62,226 nucleotides of DNA, taken from contig NZ_PZJT01000016.1 in the NCBI RefSeq assembly GCF_003206135.1, positions 52,217 through 114,442 of the forward strand. Reading direction: 5' to 3'. The notes beneath the pieces were generated by a model. That model was not told the DNA's origin, made no database searches, and saw only the letters and a program-made list of their open reading frames with translations. Each line of letters begins with the position of its first letter. Within the stretch, counting starts at the first letter, position 1. Below are positions 54,125 through 62,226 of this stretch, in pieces. The translations under genes were made by a program, and so were the position numbers. The stretch is from Salinicola salarius. GTDB taxonomy: Bacteria > Pseudomonadota > Gammaproteobacteria > Pseudomonadales > Halomonadaceae.

Positions 54125-55051
54125 TTGTCGCGTGCCCGTCCTATCCCTGCTCTCCTTGCACTCGCCATGACCGTGCTGCTGGGGTTGGCTACCGCGCTTG
54201 CGAGCACGCCAGCGAATGCCGGTTCGCCGCCATTGCGGATCGCCGCCGCCAACTGGACGGTCGCGGAAACGCTGATTGCGCTTGGCGTCGTGCCCTATGC
54301 GGTTTCCGATATCCCCAATTACAACGCCTGGGTCAAGGCACCCCCGATTCCTGATTCGACGTTGGATATCGGCCTGCGCAACGAGCCCAATCTCGAACTG
54401 CTGGCCCAGAATCCGCCCGATCTGCTGCTGACCAGCGCGCTGTTCTCCCGCGACAATGCCCGTCTCGAACGGCTGATGCCGGTCAGGATGATCGACAACT
54501 TCTATACCGACGCGCCGTTTTACGAAGCGACGCTGGCCATGACCCGCAAAATCGCGCAGCTGACCGACCGCGAGCCGCAGGCGGAGGCGTTGATCGCCGA
54601 AACCGATCAGGTGCTGGAAGAGACAGCCCGGGCATTGCAGGGCTTCAAGGCGCCGCTCTACATCGTCCAGTTCAGCGACGCGCAGCACGTGCGTGTCTTC
54701 GGCCACGGCAACATGGTGGGCACGCTCTTCTCCCGCACCGATCTGACCAACGCCTGGACGGGCCCCACCAATGCCTGGGGTTATGCCAGCATCCCGATCG
54801 ACCGCCTGGCCGAGCGACCCGATGCACGGATCGTCGTCATCGAACCGTATCCACGCGGTGTCGGCGAGGCACTGAAAGACAATCGGATCTGGCAGCATCT
54901 GCCGGCGGTGCGTGAAGGTCGCGTGAGCTTCATCGAGCCCATCTGGCCCTACGGCGGGTTGATCTCTCTGCAGCGGCTCGCCCGCTCGCTGGTCGCCGTC
55001 AGCGACAGGATCCCGCCCGCGGACCCGGCAACCGAGGAAGGCGCGCCATGA
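54125..55051 (+). CDS. Iron-siderophore ABC transporter periplasmic binding protein (FhuD/FecB-like)
   Basis: A 308-aa class III binding protein. No ATG precedes a proper signal peptide; a TTG at 54125 gives LSRARPIPALLALAMTVLL...ASTPANA, a good one, while the first ATG (54167) would cut its basic head. The mature part has the FhuD-like start LRIAAANWTVAETLIALGV, NLELLAQNPPDLLLTS, and an end WPYGGLISLQRLARSL. It overlaps the permease gene (ATGA). The ligand is a ferric siderophore, type uncertain. Confidence 0.85.
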   Translation: MSRARPIPALLALAMTVLLGLATALASTPANAGSPPLRIAAANWTVAETLIALGVVPYAVSDIPNYNAWVKAPPIPDSTLDIGLRNEPNLELLAQNPPDLLLTSALFSRDNARLERLMPVRMIDNFYTDAPFYEATLAMTRKIAQLTDREPQAEALIAETDQVLEETARALQGFKAPLYIVQFSDAQHVRVFGHGNMVGTLFSRTDLTNAWTGPTNAWGYASIPIDRLAERPDARIVVIEPYPRGVGEALKDNRIWQHLPAVREGRVSFIEPIWPYGGLISLQRLARSLVAVSDRIPPADPATEEGAP

Positions 55052-57045
55052 CGCTTCGTGCCCGCTCGCCGGCCTGGTTCGCCCTAGCCCTGTTGCTGTT
55101 GGCGATGTGCCTGGGGGCCGCCACCTTGCAGACTCAGTTTGCCGACCTCTCGGGACACTGGTGGCAGGCGATCCTCTCTCCGGACGATGACCAGATTCGG
55201 CAGATCGTGATGCACTATACCTTCGCCCCGAGGCTACTGGTCGCGCTGCTGGGCGGTGCCGCCCTGGCGCTGGCGGGCTGCCTGATGCAGCAGGTACTGC
55301 GCAACCCGCTGGCTTCCCCGGCAACCCTGGGGGTCACCAGCGGCGCGCAGTTGGCGCTGGTCATCGCCACGCTATGGGCGCCGAGCTGGATGCTGGCCGG
55401 ACGCGAATGGATCGCGCTACTGGGCGGCATCGCGGCAACGCTGCTGGTCTTCGCGCTCTCCTGGAAGCGACGGCTGGCGCCGATGGTGGTGGTGCTGTCC
55501 GGCATGGTGGTCAGCCTCTACTTCAGCGCCATCAACAGTGCGCTACTGCTTTTCCATCAGGAGAGCCTGTCGGGGCTATTCATCTGGGGAGCTGGGGCGC
55601 TCGCTCAGGACAACTGGCACGACACGCAGTTTTTGCTTCTGCGCCTGTTTATCGTGGTGCTGCTGGCACTTCTGCTGCTGCGCCCGCTGTCGCTGCTCGA
55701 TCTGGAAGAGGATGGTGCCCGGAGCCTGGGCATCTCGCTACGCAAGCTACGCTTCGCCGGCCTGGGGCTGGGCATCTTCATCACGGCCTGCGTGGTCAGC
55801 GCGATCGGGCTGATTGGCTTCATCGGTCTGGCCTCGCCGGCTATCGCGCGATTGTCCGGCGCCCGCACGCTGCCCCAGCGACTCGTCTGGTCGATGATCC
55901 TGGGCGCTCTCCTGCTTGCGGTGACGGATCTCGCCGTACAGCAGCTCGCGCCGTTCACCGCCTCCCTGCTGCCGACGGGCGCAATGACTGCGGCCCTCGG
56001 CGCTCCGCTGCTGCTCTGGCTTCTGCCACGCCTCAAAGTCGGCGGATCCCGGCCGACACCCAGCACGGGCCTGACGCTGCCGCGCCTTGCGCATCCTCGC
56101 CATCGCCTGTGGGTGCTGGGCGCAATGACACTCGTCGCCTGCGCACTGGCCCTCGTCGTCGGCTTCATGCTCGACAGCCACTCGAAATATCTCAGCCTGG
56201 CCGGTATCGACGACCTGGCGCTGATCGTCGACTGGCGGTTGCCTCGTGTCGCCACCGCCGCAGCGGCCGGGCTGATGCTGGCCGTCGCCGGCACGCTGCT
56301 GCAGCGGATGACCGGCAACCCCATGGCCAGCCCGGAAGTGCTGGGCATCAGCGCCGGCGTGGCAATCGGCGTCATCGCGCTGATGCTGCTGCCTCTGGGC
56401 ATCGCCCCGCTCAGCGGGTCCGTGATGGGATTCAGCGGCGCGACCGTGGCCCTGCTGGTCCTGATCGTCTGCAACCGTCGCAGTGGCTTCGCGCCGGAAA
56501 GGCTGCTGCTGACCGGGATCGCCATTTCGTCGCTGCTGGATGCCATGCGCGCCATCGTGCTGGCCAGTGAAGATCCGCGTGCGCAGCAGCTGCTCTCCTG
56601 GCTGGGCGGCTCGACCTACTACGCCAGCCTTACCTCCAGCGCCTGGATCTTGGTCATCGCGATCATGCTGTTCGCGCTGGCGCTGCCGTTGCAGCGCTGG
56701 CTCACGTTGCTGCCGCTGGGCGCCCCCACCGCCAAGGCGCTGGGCATGGACGTGGACCGGAGCCGCCTGGTGCTGCTCGCGCTGGTGGCCTTGCTGACGG
56801 TCGCGGCGACGCTGGTGATCGGCCCGCTCTCGTTCATCGGGCTCATGGCCCCGCACATGGCACGCCTGATGGGCTTCCATGGCGCCCGCCACCAACTGCT
56901 CGGTGCCGGACTACTGGGGATGCTGGTAATGGTGATCGCCGACTGGCTGGGCAGGAACCTGTTCTTCCCCTACCAATTGCCGGCGGGATTGATCGCCGCG
57001 CTGATCGGCGGCGTCTACTTCATGTGGGGTTTGCGGAGGCTCTGA
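55048..57045 (+). CDS. fhuB: Fused iron-siderophore permease (FhuB-like)
   Basis: A 665-aa membrane protein made of two FecCD-type permease halves (about 5-330 and 345-665), about 20 helices in all, the same length as E. coli FhuB. Repeated signatures are GCLMQQVLRNPLASPATLGV and GTLLQRMTGNPMASPEVLGI for the two halves, and GLIGFIGLASPAIAR versus GPLSFIGLMAPHMAR for the ATPase-docking loops. It follows the binding protein with overlapping codons. No FhuC-type ATPase gene follows: the next gene is convergent and unrelated. Confidence 0.92.
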   Translation: MTLRARSPAWFALALLLLAMCLGAATLQTQFADLSGHWWQAILSPDDDQIRQIVMHYTFAPRLLVALLGGAALALAGCLMQQVLRNPLASPATLGVTSGAQLALVIATLWAPSWMLAGREWIALLGGIAATLLVFALSWKRRLAPMVVVLSGMVVSLYFSAINSALLLFHQESLSGLFIWGAGALAQDNWHDTQFLLLRLFIVVLLALLLLRPLSLLDLEEDGARSLGISLRKLRFAGLGLGIFITACVVSAIGLIGFIGLASPAIARLSGARTLPQRLVWSMILGALLLAVTDLAVQQLAPFTASLLPTGAMTAALGAPLLLWLLPRLKVGGSRPTPSTGLTLPRLAHPRHRLWVLGAMTLVACALALVVGFMLDSHSKYLSLAGIDDLALIVDWRLPRVATAAAAGLMLAVAGTLLQRMTGNPMASPEVLGISAGVAIGVIALMLLPLGIAPLSGSVMGFSGATVALLVLIVCNRRSGFAPERLLLTGIAISSLLDAMRAIVLASEDPRAQQLLSWLGGSTYYASLTSSAWILVIAIMLFALALPLQRWLTLLPLGAPTAKALGMDVDRSRLVLLALVALLTVAATLVIGPLSFIGLMAPHMARLMGFHGARHQLLGAGLLGMLVMVIADWLGRNLFFPYQLPAGLIAALIGGVYFMWGLRRL

Positions 57046-57119
57046 GAGCTGTTCACGGGGAACGCTTTGGAAGGGCAGCGTCGGCCGCGAGCATTTGTCA
57101 CCGACGCAAGAGGTACGGA

Positions 57120-57920
57120 CTAGGCCGCGTAGCTGCGCCAGATCTCCAGCGAGCGGGAGAGTTCATCTTCCAGAATACGGCGATTGCCATCGCTTGCCAC
57201 TGGCGAACCCGGATCATGCATCGGCGGCAAGCACTCCATGATTACCGGCCCCTCGAACCCGATCCGCTCCAGCGCCTCGAATTGCGCCGAAAAGTTCACC
57301 ATCCCGCTACCGATGCCGCCGCGCGTCGAGTCCGAGACGTGATAGATCGATAACGTATCACGGCTCGATTCGATCGCGGCGACGGGATCGGACTCTTCCA
57401 GATTCATATGATAACTATCGAGAATCAGCCCCAGTTCGGGACGATCGATGGCCCGCACCAGACGATTACCCTCTTCCGCCGTGTGAATCATTGGTACCTC
57501 CTGGCGGTTGGCGACTTCGTAGACGAGCTGGATCTGCCGCTCGCTAGCGTAGCCAGCCAGTTCCCGACACGCTTCGACCAGCGCATCGAAGGGCGTCGGA
57601 TGCCCCTGGACCCAAAACGAGAGGATCGGCAACGTGACAATGGGCGCTCCCAGCTCGGCGGCGCGGTCGATCACCTGACGATAGGCATCGATTCCCTGCG
57701 CGACATCCGGCGCCTCGCCCGCCTGCGGCCCGATTCGCTGAGCGTCCACCGCCAACAGGGCTATTCCACGCCGATCGAGCGCTTCTCGGATCGCAGCCGG
57801 CGTATCGCGCTCCCACAGTTCGTTGATCTGGACACCGTCGAAGCCCAGTTCGACCACCTTGTCCAGCAGCAGATCCAGATCGTCGATACCTAGCGTCCAA
57901 GTGCAGATACCAATTGCCAT
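57120..57920 (-). CDS. Sugar phosphate isomerase/epimerase-family TIM-barrel protein
   Basis: A 266-aa xylose-isomerase-like TIM barrel (AP endonuclease 2 superfamily). Barrel motifs include ICTWTLGID at the N-terminus, GFDGVQINELWE, YEVANRQEVPMIHTAEEG, and the metal-site LILDSYHMNLEE and MECLPPMHDPG. The exact reaction is unknown; relatives are sugar or myo-inosose isomerases and dehydratases, or hydroxypyruvate isomerases. It precedes the dgc/etf gene group in the same direction as transcribed, with about 86 bp to the small gene at 58007. Confidence 0.8.
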   Translation of the reverse strand: MAIGICTWTLGIDDLDLLLDKVVELGFDGVQINELWERDTPAAIREALDRRGIALLAVDAQRIGPQAGEAPDVAQGIDAYRQVIDRAAELGAPIVTLPILSFWVQGHPTPFDALVEACRELAGYASERQIQLVYEVANRQEVPMIHTAEEGNRLVRAIDRPELGLILDSYHMNLEESDPVAAIESSRDTLSIYHVSDSTRGGIGSGMVNFSAQFEALERIGFEGPVIMECLPPMHDPGSPVASDGNRRILEDELSRSLEIWRSYAA

Positions 57921-58006
57921 GCGCTCTATCCTCTATCGCGTTGCTCGATCTTTCAGCATAGGCAAGGGTCGGCAATACCGGGAAATCGGCAGCTATCGCG
58001 GTGCGC

Positions 58007-58252
58007 TCAGGCGCCGTTGAATGCGGGCAAGAGATGGCGCTCTATCGCCTCCCGGACCGACGGCAACATCACGTCGGTGTGCTGCATCAGGTCGCGAATG
58101 GCCGGCTCCAGCCCTTCGACACCCCTGGCACGATGGCAACCCGCCGCCAGCCGGGCACAGGTCTCGGGGCATGCCTCTTCAGGGATACGCACGCCCAGCG
58201 AGGTCAGCCGCTGACGAAAATCTTCCCCATCGATAAGATCGACGATCATCAT
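58007..58252 (-). CDS. Small unknown protein downstream of etfB
   Basis: An 81-aa protein with no recognised domain. It has three short cysteines-containing helices (EEACPETCARLAAGCHRARG, about 26-45) and a C-terminal helix (VMLPSVREAIERHLLPAF). A GGGAG site precedes the ATG at 58252. It is on the same strand as etfB, etfA and dgcB and lies 105 bp after etfB, so it is probably part of that unit. The three cysteines spaced C-x3-C-x7-C could bind metal. A helper role in dimethylglycine oxidation is only a guess. Confidence 0.6.
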   Translation of the reverse strand: MMIVDLIDGEDFRQRLTSLGVRIPEEACPETCARLAAGCHRARGVEGLEPAIRDLMQHTDVMLPSVREAIERHLLPAFNGA

Positions 58253-58357
58253 GTCTCGTCTCCCGTTCGGTCGTTGATTCACCTCTCGCGCTGGCAAAGG
58301 AGCGATCATGTCGTCCACTGGCCAGCTGCCCTCGTCGAGAATGCCGAAGCTGCTCGA

Positions 58358-59185
58358 TTACGGCATCTCATCGTTCAGTATCTTCTCTTCACGCAGATAG
58401 GCAATTAGCCTATCGGCCGCCTGTTCGGGGGTCAGATCGGTCAGCACCTGGCCACCGGCGGCCGATGACTTGGCCGCCGCGGCCCGGAAGCGATCCCGCG
58501 CATTGCCGGACTTGACGACCTTGAGCCGCTTGGGGCGGGCTCGTGCCGGCTGCCACCGCCATTCGCCGCTGGCCGAATCCTCTTCGGCGGTCAGCCCGTC
58601 GACCACATGAATGCGGCCCCGTCTTGCCGGGCCGAAAGCGCTCTGGCGCGGAGGGGGCGCCAGAGCATCGACAGTGATCAAGCAAGGCAGCGACACCTCC
58701 AGTCGGCGGCGTTGCCCCTGCGGCAGCACCTGCAGCAGAGTGACGCGATCCGCGCCGACCCTTTCGATCGTGGCGGCGCCGGATACGATCGTCCATCCCA
58801 GCCGTTCGGCGAGCAGATAGGGCAGCAACCCGGAGCCCTCGCCACATTCGGCGCGCTGCCCGGCAAGCACCAGCCGACAGCCGCTGTTCGCCAGCCATGT
58901 CGCCAGCAACGGCACGGCATCGTCGGCGGTCGTCATCGGTAGCAGCGCCAGCTCTCCCTGGGCGGCGGAATCGTCCAGTCCATGATACATACCCAGATAG
59001 TCGCGCAGCGCAGGCTCCTCGGCGTTGCCTGCGTGGACGAGTTGCAGGCGCGCCCCGGCCAGCGTCAAGCCCATCTCGACGGCTCGCGCATCCTCCCGGG
59101 CGCGTCCCGGCCGCCCGGAAACCGGATGATGTCCGCTGGAGACCAGCGCCACGACCGGGCATGCGGCAGCGTCAGGCGGCGTCAT
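58358..59185 (-). CDS. Electron transfer flavoprotein beta subunit of the dimethylglycine system
   Basis: A 275-aa ETF-beta-like protein, the partner of the alpha subunit at 59172. The adenosine-nucleotide domain runs through RAREDARAVEMGLTLAGA, VLAGQRAECGEGSGLLPYLL and LGWTIVSGAATIERV. It is predicted to carry electrons from dimethylglycine dehydrogenase to the quinone pool. The start at 59185 overlaps the etfA stop by 14 bp. The C-terminal 60 residues (TDLTPEQAADRLIAYL) are typical of this dimethylglycine-linked branch. Confidence 0.85.
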   Translation of the reverse strand: MTPPDAAACPVVALVSSGHHPVSGRPGRAREDARAVEMGLTLAGARLQLVHAGNAEEPALRDYLGMYHGLDDSAAQGELALLPMTTADDAVPLLATWLANSGCRLVLAGQRAECGEGSGLLPYLLAERLGWTIVSGAATIERVGADRVTLLQVLPQGQRRRLEVSLPCLITVDALAPPPRQSAFGPARRGRIHVVDGLTAEEDSASGEWRWQPARARPKRLKVVKSGNARDRFRAAAAKSSAAGGQVLTDLTPEQAADRLIAYLREEKILNDEMP

Positions 59186-60458
59186 GATAGCGCTCTCCAC
59201 GAGATTCGGTGGCAGGGACATCGGCCATCGGCTTCCCCAACCGTGCGCACACGGCCGCCAGCACGGCATCACCATCGGCGATGAGCGCCAGATCGGCACG
59301 CTTGACCATATCGCAACCCGGGTCGCGGTTGATCGCGACGACCCGCTGGCATTTGGCGATGCCCTGAAGATGCTGGACCGCGCCGGAGATCCCCACCGCG
59401 ATGTAGCAACTGGCGGAGACGAACGTTCCCGTCGCCCCGACCTGCCGGGTGCGGGGCATGTTGCCGTCGTCGACGGCCACCCGCGAGGCGCCCTCGCTGG
59501 CCCCCAGCACCTCGGCGGCGTGATGGAAGCCCGCCCAATCGCCGATACCACGACCGGCGGAGAGAATGAACGGCGCCTGGGCCAGCGGAATCTGCTGCGG
59601 ATCCACCGCGACCCGACCGAGATCGACGACTCCGACCGCGGTCATGTCCGAGGTCATGGAGCCGGCCGCGTCGATCGATATTGGCCGCGCCTCGTGCCGT
59701 GTCTCGCTGACCGGCTCGGCGCACTCGGGCAGTGCCAGCAGAATAAGCGGGAGTTCGCGCTGGATATCCTGCCGCCCTCCCGCCCGCGACAGGCCAAGAC
59801 CCTCGGCGATCTGCCATACCCGCGTCGCCGCTCGCGCGTTGGCGCCATGACTGGAAGAGCGGGAAAGCCGCGCCGCCAGACGTCGACCAAGATCGCCGCC
59901 ACCGGGGAAGCTATCCGCGAACAGCCAATGCCGTGGCGTCATTGCCGTCTCCACGCTCAACAGCGCCGCGAGACGCGACTCCGGATCGTAACAATCACCT
60001 TCGACGCATGCCGACAGGTCGATCCAGCGGTCGGCGCCGGCGTCTTCCAGCCCCGCCACCGCGCCCTGGAATGTGACCGCCGTGACAGCGAGCGACTGCC
60101 CATCGGCCAACTGCCTGGCCAGACCCAACAGATCCCGATCATGATCGCTCAGTCGTCCTTCCGGGCACTCCGGCACCACCATGACGAAGCCGGCCGGATC
60201 GTCGATCACCACCATACGGCGCGAAGGCCCGCTCTCGATTGGAGATGATGTCGGCGGCTGCGCCTCGACGACGGCACCGCTGCGGTCGATTCGCCTGATG
60301 CCGTTGGGGCCGACGGCGCCGATCGCATGTGGATCGATTCGTGTCACGCCATTGGGGCCGGTCCAGCGCCAGGCCGGATGCATGAACTCCTGATAGCGCG
60401 GGTGGAGCCGATTGCGCCGGATCCGTTCGGCGTGGGGGTCGATGCGTCTGACATTCAT
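59172..60458 (-). CDS. Electron transfer flavoprotein alpha subunit with N-terminal extension, dimethylglycine system
   Basis: A 428-aa ETF-alpha, more than 100 residues longer than general ETF-alpha. The extra N-terminal part (about 1-80) carries two similar segments, GPNGVTRID and GPNGIRRID. The ETF core follows, with the FAD-binding C-terminal domain (LILSAGRGIGDWAG-type FILSAGRGIGDWAG, VGATGTFVSASCYIAVGISG, INRDPGCDMVKRADLALIAD). The start overlaps the dgcB stop (ATGA) and the stop overlaps etfB. Likely electron carrier for DgcA/DgcB. Confidence 0.88.
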   Translation of the reverse strand: MNVRRIDPHAERIRRNRLHPRYQEFMHPAWRWTGPNGVTRIDPHAIGAVGPNGIRRIDRSGAVVEAQPPTSSPIESGPSRRMVVIDDPAGFVMVVPECPEGRLSDHDRDLLGLARQLADGQSLAVTAVTFQGAVAGLEDAGADRWIDLSACVEGDCYDPESRLAALLSVETAMTPRHWLFADSFPGGGDLGRRLAARLSRSSSHGANARAATRVWQIAEGLGLSRAGGRQDIQRELPLILLALPECAEPVSETRHEARPISIDAAGSMTSDMTAVGVVDLGRVAVDPQQIPLAQAPFILSAGRGIGDWAGFHHAAEVLGASEGASRVAVDDGNMPRTRQVGATGTFVSASCYIAVGISGAVQHLQGIAKCQRVVAINRDPGCDMVKRADLALIADGDAVLAAVCARLGKPMADVPATESRGERYHDAA

Positions 60459-62226
60459 GCCGGTTCCTCCTCGCGACTCGGGCTCGAGACAGCGACACTC
60501 GCTTCGGGCTCGGCCGATGCCGGCGTCACCAGCGCATCGGCCACCAGCTCGGCCAGATCCTTGATTTGCGGCCGAGGCTCGACCACGCCTTCCAGCATCG
60601 CGGTGCATTGCGGGCAGGCGACGGCAACCGTAGTGGCCCCCGTTGCACGCGCGTCCTCCATGCGCATGTCGGGAATGCGCGCGCGACCTGGGAGATCGGC
60701 GGGCACGTCGGAAAGCGCCGCCCCGCCACCGCCGCCGCAGCAGCGCGAGCGGAACCCGGACCGTTGCATCTCGGCCACGTCGAGCCCCAGCGCCGACAAT
60801 ATCTGGCGCGGCGCGGCGAACTCGCCGTTGTAGCGCCCCAGATAGCAGGGATCGTGGTAAGTGATCGTTTCACGTCGTTCGGGCGTTGCGACATTCAACC
60901 GGCCGGCATCGAACAGCTCGGCGATGAAGGTGGAATGGTGCTTGACGACATACTCGCCGCCGAAGGTAGGATACTCGCGACCCAGGACGTGCAAACTGTG
61001 CGGGTCCGCCGTGACGATGCGCTGAAAGCGGTAGCGCGAGAGCGTGGCGATATTGCGCTCGGCGAGACGCTGGAAGGTCGCCTCGTCGCCCAGCCGTCGG
61101 GCGACGTCGCCACTGTCGCGCTCTTCATCGCCGAGCACGGCGAAGTCGACGTCACCGGCGCGCAGAATCTTCACCAATGCACGCAGCGTGCGCTGATTGC
61201 GCATGTCGAAAGCGCCATCGCCCAGCCACAGCAGCACGTCGACGCCCTCGGGACGATCCTGAATACACGGAATCTCCAGATCCGCCGCCCAGTCGAGACG
61301 CGAGGCGTTGTCCAGTCCGCCGGGGTTGTCGGTGGCGATCAGATTGTCGATCGCCACCGCGCCTTTTTCGGGCGTTTCGCCTCGCTCCAGGGTGAGGAAG
61401 CGGCGCATGTCGACAATGGCGTCGACATGCTCGATCATCATCGGGCACTCCTCGACGCAGGCTCGACACGTCGTACAGGCCCACAGCGTCTCTGCCTCGA
61501 CAAGCTGCGGCACGATGGCCTGTTCCGGCGCCCCCTGGTGTTTGCCCACCTCGATCCCCGGATATGGAGATCCGGCATAGTGCGCATCAGAGCCACCGGC
61601 CATGCCGACGACCATGTCCTGAATCAGCTTCTTGGGGTTGAGCGGCTGCCCCGCCGCGAATGCCGGACAGACCGCCTGACAGCGCCCGCACTGCACGCAG
61701 GCATCGAAGCCCAGCAGTTGATTCCACTGGAAATCCGCCGGCTTTTCCACGCCCAGCTTCGACGCGGTCAGGTCGAGCGGGAACAGCGCCGTCGACCGGC
61801 TGCCGCGATGGACATCGTGCGTCTTTTTCAAGGTCGCGCCGGGATGCTGATCATCGAAGCGCTCGGGGCGACGATGGAACGCCAGGTGCATCGAGCCGGC
61901 GAAGGCGTGCTTCATCGGTCCGCCCCAGCCCATGCCGACGACCAACTCCAGCACGCCCCATCCCACCAGCGCGATCAGCACGATGGCGAACAGGCTGCCG
62001 GCAAAAAGTGCGGGGCCGATGCCCACCAGCGGCAGGCTGATCAGGAACATCCCCACCGAATAGGCGAGCAAGCTCTTGGAAAGCCGTTGCCAGGGGCCTT
62101 TCGAGAGTTTGGCTGGAGGATGGATTCGACGGCGATTGACCGCCAGCGCGCCCACGAACATGACCGCGCTCGCTGCCAGCAGCAGCCCACCGAGAATCGG
62201 ATTGCGCCAGCCGAAGCCATGGACGA
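60455..62226 (-). CDS. dgcB: Dimethylglycine catabolism iron-sulfur protein DgcB (5' end beyond window)
   Basis: About 590 residues are visible, continuing in frame to the window edge, where the sequence VHGFGWRNPILGG still matches the family, so the start lies outside. Two membrane helices come first, then a bacterial ferredoxin unit (CVQCGRCQAVCP and CTTCRACVEECP), and two CCG domains (CLGRYNGEFAAPRQI and SRCCGGGGGA) that bind [4Fe-4S] clusters. The protein is membrane-bound and passes electrons from dimethylglycine oxidation onward. It is translationally coupled to etfA. The catalytic partner dgcA is expected just beyond the right edge. Confidence 0.88.
   Translation of the reverse strand, partial: VHGFGWRNPILGGLLLAASAVMFVGALAVNRRRIHPPAKLSKGPWQRLSKSLLAYSVGMFLISLPLVGIGPALFAGSLFAIVLIALVGWGVLELVVGMGWGGPMKHAFAGSMHLAFHRRPERFDDQHPGATLKKTHDVHRGSRSTALFPLDLTASKLGVEKPADFQWNQLLGFDACVQCGRCQAVCPAFAAGQPLNPKKLIQDMVVGMAGGSDAHYAGSPYPGIEVGKHQGAPEQAIVPQLVEAETLWACTTCRACVEECPMMIEHVDAIVDMRRFLTLERGETPEKGAVAIDNLIATDNPGGLDNASRLDWAADLEIPCIQDRPEGVDVLLWLGDGAFDMRNQRTLRALVKILRAGDVDFAVLGDEERDSGDVARRLGDEATFQRLAERNIATLSRYRFQRIVTADPHSLHVLGREYPTFGGEYVVKHHSTFIAELFDAGRLNVATPERRETITYHDPCYLGRYNGEFAAPRQILSALGLDVAEMQRSGFRSRCCGGGGGAALSDVPADLPGRARIPDMRMEDARATGATTVAVACPQCTAMLEGVVEPRPQIKDLAELVADALVTPASAEPEASVAVSSPSREEEPA

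Overview
The window looks like chromosomal DNA from a halophilic gammaproteobacterium of the Halomonas/Salinicola/Chromohalobacter group. The reasons are a high GC content, a complete glycine-betaine demethylation locus (gbcA, gbcB, glutathione-independent formaldehyde dehydrogenase, dimethylglycine dehydrogenase electron-transfer genes), TRAP-type solute transporters, and short heptamer arrays of a kind I associate with this family. This placement is inferred from gene content and was not tested by a search. I saw no rRNA, tRNA, CRISPR array, transposase or integrase.

Layout. 0-2.7 kb: wrbA, argE and a gamma-glutamylcyclotransferase-like gene. 2.7-32.3 kb: about 30 kb almost wholly devoted to sugar-acid (aldonate) uptake and oxidation. 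It has three tripartite transporters (two TRAP, one TTT), four transcription regulators (three GntR/FCD, one LysR) and three recognisable routes. (i) L-fuconate: fuconate dehydratase at 24.5 kb, with an SDR dehydrogenase and a diketo-acid hydrolase at 3.7-5.4 kb. (ii) Hexonate via tagaturonate/altronate: a zinc dehydrogenase, a UxaB-like reductase and UxaA altronate dehydratase. (iii) Pentonate by a Weimberg-type route: a xylonate-type dehydratase and two FAH-fold candidates for the second dehydration (AraD1 and XylX types). No sugar dehydrogenase or lactonase is present, which suggests that ready-made acids are imported. L-fuconate, L-galactonate and D-arabinonate share the same stereocentres, so one chemically coherent L-galacto-configured substrate set could explain most of the island.

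32.3-47.2 kb: conserved housekeeping and accessory genes (DEAD-box helicase, YaiI, glutathionyl-hydroquinone reductase with a LysR gene, M23 endopeptidase, PIN-PhoH ATPase, small zinc ribbon, DUF938, esterase, membrane sulfatase-like protein, TerC behind a probable manganese riboswitch, DNA glycosylase tag). 47.3-51.7 kb: formaldehyde dehydrogenase and gbcB/gbcA. 51.8-57.0 kb: a Fur-type siderophore uptake unit (TonB receptor, binding protein, fused permease) with no ATPase gene. 57.1 kb to the end: a TIM-barrel isomerase-like gene, a small unknown gene, etfB, etfA and the 3' part of dgcB, which runs off the window. Together gbcAB and dgcB/etf would take betaine to sarcosine, with FdhA clearing the formaldehyde released.

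The intergenic DNA is unusually structured. There are heptamer tandem arrays placed at or just after stop codons at four genes, a 27-bp hairpin-forming tandem repeat that starts on a stop codon, a 137-bp element with terminal inverted repeats, a cluster of hairpins inside a TRAP operon, and several candidate operators.
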